Part shown: positions 47,301 through 57,374 of the stretch, in pieces
Numbering within the stretch: position 1 is the stretch's first letter
Layout of the letters: each line of letters begins with the position of its first letter
Origin: Gymnopilus junonius
Taxonomy: Eukaryota; Basidiomycota; Agaricomycetes; Agaricales; Galerinaceae
Assembly (NCBI GenBank): GCA_015501075.1
Contig: JADNYJ010000063.1
Coordinates: 62,001 to 126,000 of the forward strand
Reading direction: 5' to 3'
Length of the DNA: 64,000 bases
The notes under the pieces: model-generated
Databases searched by the model: none
Told to the model about the DNA's origin: nothing
Seen by the model: only the letters and a program-made list of their open reading frames with translations
Translations under genes and position numbers: made by a program

Positions 47301-50300
47301 ACAACAAAATCACCTTCACTCAATCTCGACATGAACTTCGACCCCTCAGCATTGTTCACGGTCACCCGTGCTTTGGCTGTTGAAGCAGGCATGGATGTCA
47401 CACCTTTGGACTCTATCGTCCAACTTGGTGGTATCCAATACCTGTCGACGTCGCAAACTGCTGCCACAGCAAAGCGTCAAGAAGCCACCTTGTTCAAGTG
47501 CGCTTGTTATGCCGCTAGCGATTGATTTGCTCCTAACTTCTGTCGTAGAGGATTTGATTTACCGTCTTTTGTTCAGAAGGCTTTCAAGGGTCTTAAGTCA
47601 GATGTTGAGTTATCTACTGACGTCACCATTGGTAATGCCTCCTGCTTTTCAGTCGTCTACGGAGTACGCGGCTCATTGTTCATCAGGGGATTATAAGACT
47701 ACCCTAGAATTTTCGGAAAGCGGTATCCCTACTTCAACTGATCAAAGTCTAGATCTTATCCTACCAATACTTGCCGCTCCGATCGTTCAAAAGATTGTAG
47801 GAGGTTCTTCCTTGGGGTATGCATTTAAACATGTATCCAGGTTTCTCAAATTAATTTCTGGTTAGCCTTGACACAGTTTTGATCATAAATCCCGAACAAC
47901 AAGCATTTAGTAAGGAAATTCTAAATTATAGTTTTGCAAGGTATCATTCCTCATGTTTGCGCCTACGCAGAGACGCAGCTTAAGGGCAGTATCTCAAACG
48001 CTGGTCCATGTATGGTTCAGTCTTTGTCTTTGTGTCTGACCCATTAACTGATTGTGTTTCTACGTTCAGTCGATGCCATTATATCTTTTCCATCTGGCCT
48101 ATCTATATCGTGGCAGGGCAAACCAATTGGCCAAGTCGCTATGAGCGATGTTCATGTCGTTGGAGACGTTGGTGCCACCATCGATGCCGAATCGACTTTT
48201 CAAGTCGCGGATGTCGACCACTTGACTGATTTCACGAAGGCGTGTATTCTTTTAGTGCGGAAGTTCTCGATACGTCTAACACCCTGCTTCAGACTTTACT
48301 CACAGCGGACTCGTTCGAATGGGAAATTTCAGGGGAAAACTTGACAGGTAGCGTTTGATGTGCGCCTCTTCGTGCCTTTCTGCTTACTTCTATGTTTTAA
48401 CAGTTAAAGCACTGGGTTGGTATTTTTTCCTGCTTGCCTTGCGTCTTTACTGACATTTCCCAGGAATATCTGTATCTGATATCGCCTTCACTTCCAGGAC
48501 AGTGATCCTCAAAGGTTTCAATGGCCTCAAAGGAGGTGTGAAGATTGACAGCTTTGATCTTCCGTCCAACGATCCAGCAGGTGGGATTCACCTTACATTA
48601 GAGACTACAGCAACGAATGTTCGTATCTTTTGCGTCACTTTCTTTCTGTGCATTGCATGACACTTGAATTTCAGCCCTCTCAAGTTGGAATCCAGATGAG
48701 CTCCATAGGCTTCAATACATTCGTCGGAGACGTTATGATAGCGCCTGTCACTAGCACTGGTTCTGTTACCATCTCCCCAGGTTCTACAACCCAGATCTCG
48801 CTTGCTGGCCGCTTAGTACCACAGAGTAGTGCGGCCGGCCTTGCTACCGTGTCAGACATATTCAACAACTTCGTACATGGAAAAGATAACGATGTAGTCG
48901 TTCAGGGAGCAAGTGCAGGTTCCTCTGATGTCTGTCCTTCGTCTTTACGTACACAAGCATGAATAGCTGACTCCATTGATAGGTTACGTGGCTGAATGAG
49001 GGCATCAAAGCTCTACAGGTGGCAACTATTCTTCCCAACCAAGGTCCACAAAATATCATCAAGTCGATTAGTCTCAATGAATTGTCGTTGATGTTCTCCG
49101 CTGGATCACCTTTCAGCCCCACTACAAGCAGCAAATCTACAGACGCCGCTTTCACGCTACCTTTTTCTTTCCCTATAGATATATCTGCACTGGAGCAGAC
49201 GATTATTGTTGGCTTCCAAGGTTCTGACTTTGCCCAATTAGCAATTCCCAAAGGACCCAGTGCCACAGATGTACAGGACCGCATTATTCACCTCGGCTTT
49301 GAGAATGTGCCTTTTGCAGTTTTCGACAGTGGCCATTCTACCTTTGATCAATTCGTGGCAGCAACGACAACTGGTTCTCAGCAGACTTTACAGCTATCCG
49401 GGTCAGCTAACGCTGATGCAAAGACAGCAGTGGGTCTACTCTCACTGACCGACATCACATTCTCTGTGGATTCCAGCATCGCAGGCTTGCGAGGCCTTGA
49501 CTCACGACCTGTGACTATTAGCAACCTGGATGTAAATCATGGTTTCCCGGATTTCCTTCTCATCAAGGTAGATAGTGCACTCTTCAATCCCAGGTAATTA
49601 GAAATTAATTCGTGTAATTTCTTCTACCACTGATGCAATTTTCTTCTAGTAATTTGACGATCGGTATGCCGACATCTTCATTCTGAATGATCCCATTCAC
49701 ACGCTTTCTAGGTACTGGCGATGTATCCTTTTCACTGCAGTTTCAGTACGTGTAGTAAAAATGAACACTTTATCTTGTTCATAACACTATTTACTGCACA
49801 GGGGTCAGATAATTGGTTCTGCGGATATCGTAAGTACTGACCTCACTATTGCCAATCGTGTCTGAACTTTTTTCAGAGCAATCTCGTCATTGTACCTGGC
49901 AATGCGAGCTATCCAATTGGTACCTCAACAATTCAATTGAATATGACATTCATCGCTAATAATGACTCCAGATGTGCATTTTTCACCACAAGGGGGAGCA
50001 GTTGACGCTGGTCAAATCTTGCTGCAAAACTTCCTCGAGGGCATTAACGCCGATACCACTATAGCAGGATCAACTGGATCGACCCCGATCGAATCTCTTC
50101 AATTAGCATTATCTGAGATCAAGTTATCGCCCGTGACTATTCCAGGAATCCACGAGAATCTGATCACGTCTGCCTCCCTCACTTTCCCTACCAACATTGT
50201 CAGCACGGGAGTTGCTTCCACCTCATTTGTTCTGGCCAACCCTTTCACAGCTAGCATCAACCTTCTGAAGCTTGGGGCTACGGCTAAATTCCATAATTTG

Positions 50301-53300
50301 ACTCTGGGATCAATCCCAAGTATCGACGACAGCGCGCATCCCATTCATGCTGATGGCCACAGTCAAGTCACATCTCCATCATTGCCCCTCAATTTCAACC
50401 TCGATCCTGTCACGATCATACAATTGCTTCTACTAACATCTCAAGCAAACGGCGTCGATCTGGGACCTCTTCCTCAAATGTTCCAGTTTGTTCTTAGCAA
50501 CCCAGATTTTAAACCACCGGTAAGTTGATGCATGCATCACTGTCCAATTCCAAGAAATGACTCACTGTTTCAAGGTCACTACAAGTGTTGACCCTCAAGC
50601 CCCAACCTGCGTCAGGTAAATTTATGCTTTGTAACTTTGCTTATTGATCATTGAACGAATTCTCGCTTGTATAAGTGGGCAACAATTCGACGTAAACACT
50701 GCCATATTGAAGTCTTTGTCGGGACTTAAAGTTGACCTCAGCATTGCTTCATCGGTGAAATTAGACGATTGTAAGATCTACGTATTTTCTCACAGGTATT
50801 TCTTAACCCTCGAAAAAATAGATTCGACGGATCTCTCGTTCACTCAGTCTGGTGTCCCTGCTATCGTAGGTTCTTCGTTTTTCCTATCTACTTTGTGGTA
50901 TTCAATATCCCATGACTAGACGGATAAGACGAGCCTCTTTCTAATAGGCGCTGTAGCTGGTCCAGTTGCCCAACACCTAGTAGACGGATCAATATTAGCC
51001 TTCACTGAGGCTGACATTACGTTGGTGACTTTTCATCTTAGAGGAGTCACTCCAGCTCAAGATCATAAATATCTAGGAACATCTCGAATGAAGGTTTCGA
51101 TCTCGCTTTGAAAGGGTCTCTCACCAACATTGGCCCTTTGGATGCTCTTATCACATTTGTGGAACCCTTAACGTGTGTGGTACATGTCTCTCGAACGTAG
51201 TAATACCAGCTAAGCGAACTTCAGCGTGAACTGGCAGGGCAAGGATATAGCCCAAATAGCTTTGCCTCCAAGTATGTATTTCTAACATCACCCCAGTGCT
51301 ATATCTTGACTTTGTCGCTAGTATGTGCTGCAGCAAATACCGGCGTACCCAACTACCAAGCAAATGCGCATTTGACAATTACTGACTCTGGATCGTAAGT
51401 TCTTTCACGATCTTCCTCGCTACGATACGCTAAACTGAGTATAGATTCACCGACTTTGCTACCTTCTTGTTACATAACCCGAGTTTCGATTGGACAATAT
51501 CTACCCCCAAACTTCGGCTCACGGCACTCGGGACGATCTTTGACAATGTTTCTCTCTCAAAGGTCGTGTCCTTCAAAGCGTTCAATGGTTTGCCAGGCGT
51601 GACGATCAGCAATTTCCAACTTCCTTCCGACGATCCTGCTGGTGGTATTCATATTGAGACGGATGCTAATATTCCTTCACAAGCCCGTACGTCAAATGGT
51701 TTCTGGATGGCCGTGTTCTATAACCTACCTTTTTTGCCATTAGAACTTGGTATTGATTTGGGGACAATCGGATTCCAATCTTTCTTCCAAGGAACACTTG
51801 TTGGTCGTACGTCGAAAATATATATATATATATGTAGAAGACGAATCTGACAGCTTATCCAGCTCTTTCGGCGACGAACGTCATTCTCAAAGCCAACTCA
51901 GTCACAAAAACTCATCTCTCGGGTCGCATTGTTCCCCAAGCTGGTGACAGTTTGAATACCATTGGGACCTTGTTCTCTGAGTTCTTGAACGGCCAGAACA
52001 TAACACTCCAGACGACGGGTAATTCAGTACAGCCAACAGGGTCATCTGGCCCAGTTGCTTGGCTTAGTACAGCTTTCAAGACCTTGACTCTGGACGTTAT
52101 CCTGCCTGGGCAGAAGTTCCAGGTAAAACCTTCACCCTTCTCAGTGCCCTATTCGAAGCTAACAGAACGCTCAAGGTCATCCAAGCGATCGAGCTTAATG
52201 ACCTCGAGGTCACCATGAAGACACAAGACCAGGCATTTGCTCCACCAACTAGCTCCCAAAATACGTTAGCAACGTATAAAAATCCATTCGGATTTTCTTT
52301 GCAAGCCGTCCAAGCAGGCCAGTCTATTGTCTTGGGAAGCGGAGGAGTTGGTGCTGCACAGGTCAAGATCCAGCGCTAGATGTTCTGGGTAACTTACTGA
52401 CGGCCTTGCTCATTTGCAGCTTGTTATTCCCAAGACACCAGTCAATGGAGGGGTCTCTACCGGCAACGTGGTCGATCTACCTATTTCTTTCACAAATATA
52501 CCTCTTCAGTCGCTTAATCCGACGGCCTTCGCGACCTTATTTGCAGGAGTGACTCTCCGAGACAGCATTCAAGTTGACATAACTGGCTCTGCCGATGTGA
52601 CTGCTAGGACATCAATAGGAGATGTCCCAATTTCATCCGTTCCGATTGATGTCACGTCGACCTTGAAGGGTAACGCAATAATGTCAATTTATTTCGTTGC
52701 GCTCTTTCCTGATTCCTTTTACCAGGCCTCGGAGCATTTGGAGGGACTGCAGCCCTAAGCAACGTTTCCGTGACGGGTAGTGGAGGTGCTGGAGGAGATG
52801 AATTCATTGTTTCGCCACTGCAGACAACTTTGGAGAACCCTTCGAATGTATCCCTGGATACGGTTGACATTTCCCTGCCTGTAATCTTCAAGGGTGTAAC
52901 GATCGGACATGCCGCCATTAATGTGAGCTATACTGCTAGAAGGTTTGGGTCTATCGCTCACAAGATCTTTATATAGGAATTCGACCTCAAACCAGGTGAA
53001 AACGTTATCAATACGGAATTCCACTATGAACCAGCGGATGCAAATGACACTGTCGCACAGGTCTGCACTTCCCCTTTGTTCTGTAAAGATGTCCTTGTCT
53101 GATCTGCATTTACGAACAGTCGTTCTTGACGGAATTTATACAAACTAGCGATGCTATCCCTCTGGCGATCCATGGCGATTCCTCTAGTTCTCCATTTGCC
53201 TCGTTGGGACCAGGGCTATCGCAGCTTCAGCTGTCGACCAATCTAGATGGTAAGTTTTGGAGGTCTCCATATTGTGAAGCAGAAGGATTAAAGACATCTA

Positions 53301-54007
53301 GGCATCAATCAACCGACCATCATTACCCAAATTTTCGTTACTGTGACTCTTGAGTCCTTTGATACCAATGAAGTTTCTGTTGATTTTATCGTGAGTGGAT
53401 CCTTCCTCGTCGACAACAAAGGCTAAGTTGATGAACGTAGGTCCAAAACCCCCTCGACACCGATCTTGTCATCGAGTTTGTGCAATCCGACGCAGGTGTC
53501 AACGGGGAGATATTCGCACAATTCAGTCAGCCGTTCGATAGTTTTGTCGTCCCTCCAGGCCAACAGGTTCACTCTGGCGAGTTTGGACATGTGCTACTGA
53601 CGCAGGGTGCACTTGCATCTCTGGATATTATTCCTCTCGGCTTTTTGGACGTGGCATCAGCGGTCACTGTCCGAATAGGGCAGGGGGGGTATCAAGTCCC
53701 ATTCCTTAAACTGTCCCAGCCTGGAGTTCCAACGATATATACCCTCTCGCTTGGCGACGTTTCTCTGAATGGCGTTTTGAATGGTCTGAAGGCCAAAAAG
53801 GCTAGCACAAGTGCTGCTGCTACGGCTGGAAAGACAGCTGGAGTTTCCGCTTCCGCGTCTGCGTCTGCGGGTGCAGGGTCAAAACCAGAGATTCCATTGC
53901 TACAGACTGGGACAGCAGCAAAGTCGACGCCGACAGAATCAAATCCTTCTTCCACGGACGCGTCGAGCTCCCCTACGATCCCAGCTCCATTACCTAGTCT
54001 TCGGTAA
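44329..54007 (+). CDS. Giant single-pass membrane protein with three DUF3712-type units (one frame break)
   Basis: Forty-six exons encode ~2,434 residues once one missing base near 48240 is allowed for; the total then closes exactly in frame. Residues 1-80 are a cytosolic, Pro-rich tail. Basic FYKRRW precedes one membrane helix (~84-112: FIISQIIIIPLAIALLFILL and on), with the rest lumenal or extracellular (type II). The ectodomain is rich in Ser, Thr and Asn-X-Ser/Thr and made of three homologous ~760-780 residue units, marked by FNNFQGSV/FNGLKGGV/FNGLPGVT and the LPSDDPAGGI or LPSNDPAGGI motif. A Ser/Ala-rich tail ends the protein. DUF3712 proteins are common fungal membrane proteins of unknown function. 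Several exons are tiny: 25, 12 (48404-48415), 14 (49650-49663), 28 and 34 nt. Exon-intron phases support every junction except the break in exon 20. Confidence 0.82.
44838..47909 (+). repeat. Intragenic repeat unit A (DUF3712-type)
   Basis: Exons 3-18 of the giant gene, ~763 residues. Landmarks are FQLGLQGNVFNTG; FNNFQGSVTLQDLQLPSDDP (45296 on); ISWLSQGLQTLQL (~45772); TVTLDNPFSAPLQITKV (~47175); SLNLDMNFDPSALFTV. Each landmark recurs in units B and C in the same order. Confidence 0.75.
47932..51020 (+). repeat. Intragenic repeat unit B (DUF3712-type)
   Basis: Exons 19-33, ~779 residues. Matching landmarks are AETQLKGSISNAGPFDAIIS; FNGLKGGVKIDSFDLPSNDP (~48518); VTWLNEGIKALQV (48983); SFVLANPFTASINLLKL (~50222); LPLNFNLDPVTIIQLL. 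Spacing to unit A landmarks is about 3.05-3.2 kb. Confidence 0.75.
51077..53770 (+). repeat. Intragenic repeat unit C (DUF3712-type)
   Basis: Exons 34 to within 46, ~700-760 residues. Landmarks are FDLALKGSLTNIGPLDALIT; FNGLPGVTISNFQLPSDDPA (~51580); VAWLSTAFKTLTL (~52053); DFIVQNPLDTDLVIEF (53380-53480). It is followed by a non-repeat Ser/Ala-rich tail. Confidence 0.7.
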
Positions 54008-54327
54008 AGGGGTTCGCACCTTTATCCGCATTTTATTATTGGTAGCTCATTGTTTTCTGACAGACGTGGTTGGTAGCAAAGGACTTTTTTTTTTTTTTCT
54101 TGAACTTTCTTTTGTGTTGTTCATGGACTAGACAGTATTCCCCCATCCGCATTTTCATACCACCAGACAGTATGTTTATTTGCCGTTCTTGTTGTACTGT
54201 ACGTACGTTGTTCATTACGACAGCTTTAGTGTATACCTTTTGATGACAAAATGTGAATGTACCCTTTTAACGAGTACAGAGTCTGAGAGTTGAAGAGTGC
54301 TGCAATAAGTATGGCGCATTTGAAATA
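54008..54327. other. Tail-to-tail intergenic region
   Basis: This 320 bp stretch between convergent stops has a T-run near 54086-54100 typical of a 3' UTR. No gene seen. Confidence 0.6.
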
Positions 54328-55529
54328 TTACGCTGGGGGGAGGAAGGCGGCCCACAAAATAGTGGATATCATGCTCCAGAGGACGGACCAGGTGACCCAC
54401 AAGCGGGCCCATGAAGGATGCTCCAGAAAGAGCCAGGCAGCTGCCCAATAAACGAGGGGCATGGAAGCAGCAAGTCGGAGGATGATCTGGGTATGGGAAG
54501 CGAAAACCAATATGGAGGTGAGGATGAGGGCATGGATGACATGAGGGGTGATAGAAGGATTCTCAAAGGGGTGCTCGGTGGAGTCTGCTGTTACGGTAAA
54601 TACGCGTGTTTCCTTGAGGTGGTGGAAGGAAAAGGCGCATATGAGAAGGATTGTTGGGGCGGCAATAAGGAAGTTGGGAAGCTGACTCGGGGTCCAATAG
54701 CGCAAAAAGCCGATGTTCCAGTATTTGGCCTGCACGTAGGAATAGATGGAAGGGAAGGCACGGTCGCACCACTCCGGGGTGGTGGCCGAGGTGTCGAGGC
54801 AGAAGAGGGTGAAAGTGTATAGGTGGTAAACCACGAAGGGGGCGATGATGATCGATGTGAGGAGGATGGATTCAAGAAGGGCGCGCGTTGTTGGCTGAAA
54901 AGGACAGATGTGAGTTATGAGGAGAGAGCAAAGAGAGGAGAAACGACTACCATTTTTCCAGAAAGGAAAGGGCGTATGAGCAACCCCCAGAGGACGAATC
55001 CTGCCAAGAAGAAGCCATTGGACCTGAAGGTGCCGGCGAGGGCAAAGAAGAGGGCTGCCAGGGCCCACTGCTCCCGAGCGCAACAGAGCATGCCTGCGGA
55101 GTGGCGTGAGCTGGGCAAGGACGGGGTTCAGAAAGAGCAGCATACCGCGGTAGGACAGAAAAGTGAAGAATGGCTCGTTGTATGGCGCGAAATAGAGAGT
55201 GACCGGGCTGGTCGGCACAAGGGAGAGCAGAGAGGCCAGCGTGGCGAGCTCCTGTGAACGAAGATGATGGAGGGACAAGGCATACAGGGACCTGTAAGAG
55301 TCAAGGGCGAGTGCAGAAATGAAGAGGGCAAGGAGTGGGCCAGGGGGACGAGGGAGAGGATGAGGGGGAGGGCGGGGAAGAAGGCGCATTGGTGCTCGTA
55401 GGTGTAGAAGGGGAGGAAGTGGAAGACATCCCAGCGGACAAAGAGGGAGTTGGGGGAGAGGAGGGCCGGGGACGAGTCGAAGAGGGGGAGTTGGCGGGCA
55501 GCAAGGAGGAGTGCGGCGTAGAGGAACAT
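54328..55529 (-). CDS. GPI18: GPI mannosyltransferase 2 (PIG-V/Gpi18) (one frame break)
   Basis: Three exons (55529-55146, 55093-54951, 54894-54328) give ~364 residues with one base added in exon 1. Gpi18 adds the second mannose to the GPI precursor in the ER lumen. The lumenal loop SLFVRWDVFHFLPFYTYEHQ then CAFFPALPLIL has the WD and YEHQ family residues. SPVTLYFAPYNEPFFTFLSY and the junction-spanning YRGMLCCAREQWALAALFFA are also conserved, followed by TFRSNGFFLAGFVLWGL and several C-terminal helices (LEHPSWARLWVTWSVLWSMI). Exon 1 changes frame between LVPLAHS and LLALFISALALDSYRSLYAL; a C5 run (55343-55347) lies there. With one base added, exon 1 ends in the phase exon 2 needs. Its ATG overlaps the ATG of the divergent peroxin-like gene. 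Confidence 0.83.
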
Positions 55530-57008
55530 GGCTGCGAACCACGACGGCAGTCTGTCCGACTTTCTGTCCAGCGTCCCTCCTGCGCTCACCCTGGCCCTTG
55601 TGCGCCTTGGCCCGTCCATCTCCGTCTGCAGGGCTGCTCTGCAGATCTCCAGCTGGTCCGCTCACTCGAGCTGGCTTGTCCTTGCCGCCTGGTGGGCCCT
55701 CTGTCTGCTGCTCGACTCTCTCCTCCGGTCCGTCTCTCTCTTTCTCTTTCTCTCCTCTCTCTCCCCCTCTCCTCTCTCGCTCACCCTTCTCTCCCAAGCC
55801 GCTTTCTGCCCTTTGCCCTCCTCGTCCCATTCGTCTGCCGCCACAGCCACGTCCGTGCACAGGATCCCCCCACCACCGAGCAAGCCCTGCGTAATGTCAT
55901 CGCAGATCTCACCGTCATCCAATCCCTCCTCCCCGCTCCCGCTTTGCCGTCCCTCCCACTGCCGTCCCTCCTTCGCGCCCTTCTCATCCTATATGTCCCC
56001 TACCTTCTTCTCTCCTTCTTCCTTCCTTTCCGAGTCCTCCTTGCCCTCGTTGGCTCCGTATTGCTGACATGGCGCGCCCCTTGGGCCATCGTCCTCCGTG
56101 CAACGGTCTGGCGCAGCGCATGGCTCCGTTGGTCTCTGTACAGGGCATGCGCTCTCCTCACTGCCCAACCCCTCCCTCCCCGCATCATGTCCTCCCAGCC
56201 GTCCATAAACTCTCCCACTCCCGTTCAGTCTCTTCGTTTCCTTTTCGCCGTCTACGAGAACCAACGCTGGTGGATGGGCCTCGACTGGACTGCTGCCCTC
56301 CTTCCGGGCGAGCGTCCTTCTTGGTGTTCCTCCTCTCAACACCCTCTCCCGCCGCCAAACGCCTTTGCTCTCCCGGACAACACAACTACATATCTGCCCG
56401 ACGGCAAAGGCGGCCGGTTAAAACGCACAGCTACCTGGAAATGGGAGGAGCCTGAATGGCGCGTCGTCGTTCATAACGGCAATGGTCTCAGCCGAGTGGA
56501 ACGTCCCCTCCCCAGCCTCAAGGACGAGAACAACAGCAGCAGTCGTTTATTGAAGGCCGCTGGCAGGTTGCGAGAGCCCTCACTCACTAGTTCGTCTGCC
56601 GACTCTGGTACAACCAATGTGGACGCTTCATCTCAAGACCTCAAAGAGATCGACGAGGAACCCCTCACAGACGCCGATGGCTGGGTGTACGGCGACAACA
56701 AATGGGAAGCGCAAAGTAACAAGGGCGGCATGGGCAAGGTGCATCATTTCTTTCCATTCTCCGCTCGTTTTTATTAAACCTCCTGCGCTCAGTATACGCG
56801 GTACAGGAAATGGACCCGTGTGGCTGTCGTCTTTGAGGAAGTCGAGACTGTTCCTCCGGGCGACCTGGGTATACACAAAGAAAGTTCCGACCAGCAGGAA
56901 AGCCTCGCTCCCGTCTCAGAAGCGGTCATCACCACGAATCCCTCCGACAGTCTGCTCAAGCAAAGATTGAGGACGGCTCTCAATAAAGATAAAGCATCGG
57001 ATTCATGA
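55528..57008 (+). CDS. Dysferlin-domain peroxisomal membrane protein (Pex30/Pex24-type)
   Basis: Three exons (55528-55727, 55799-56738, 56793-57008) encode 451 residues. Pex28-32 family proteins carry hydrophobic N-terminal segments and a C-terminal dysferlin (DysF) domain, and shape ER subdomains that control peroxisome number. Here SDFLSSVPPALTLALVRLGP and WLVLAAWWALCLLLDSLL precede further helices (LLRALLILYVPYLLLSFFLP). The DysF N-part is VQSLRFLFAVYENQRWWMGL, and WEEPEWRVVV with DADGWVYGDNKWE then KYTRYRKWTRVAVV forms the C-part, split by the last intron. Intron 1 (71 nt) is almost entirely pyrimidine. No other in-frame Met exists near the N-terminus, so the ATG at 55528 is well supported. 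It shares the tetranucleotide CATG with the antisense GPI18 start. Confidence 0.85.
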
Positions 57009-57374
57009 CTTGAATCTACCCCAACCCAACATCTGTTGTAACCGGTCGACTTGTATCACTTCCTATTCTCTGCCAATGAATGACAACCCTTGAGAGTTGG
57101 TACTGTTTCTTTGGAACCCGACATTTGACCAAGTATAACATCGCTATCTTTCTGCGAAAAGTATGTATATTGTGGTCGTGTATCGCATGTAAATGTAAAA
57201 AAGTAATTAATGGTGGGCATCAAAGACTGTACTTTAGCGATCCGGGGTATAAAAATACACAAAAAAAACGTCAAGGACTACAATGCTACAGTGGGAGGAC
57301 GCTGAACAAAATATTACAACAAGTGGGCATGAACAAATATGAATAACAAAAAGGTATTGAGAGCTCTTCTTTTT
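57009..57374. other. Tail-to-tail intergenic region
   Basis: This is 366 bp between convergent stops of the peroxin-like gene and the STE3 receptor. A/T-rich; no gene recognised. Confidence 0.6.

Noticed and set aside
51818..51833. Short (AT)8 tract
   Set aside because: It lies wholly inside a 59-nt intron of the DUF3712 gene and is too short to be noteworthy.
54951..55860. Long minus-strand open frame extending upstream through the GPI18 first exon and into the peroxin-like gene
   Set aside because: Only parts of this frame carry GPI18 family sequence. The rest is low-complexity antisense of the peroxin-like gene.
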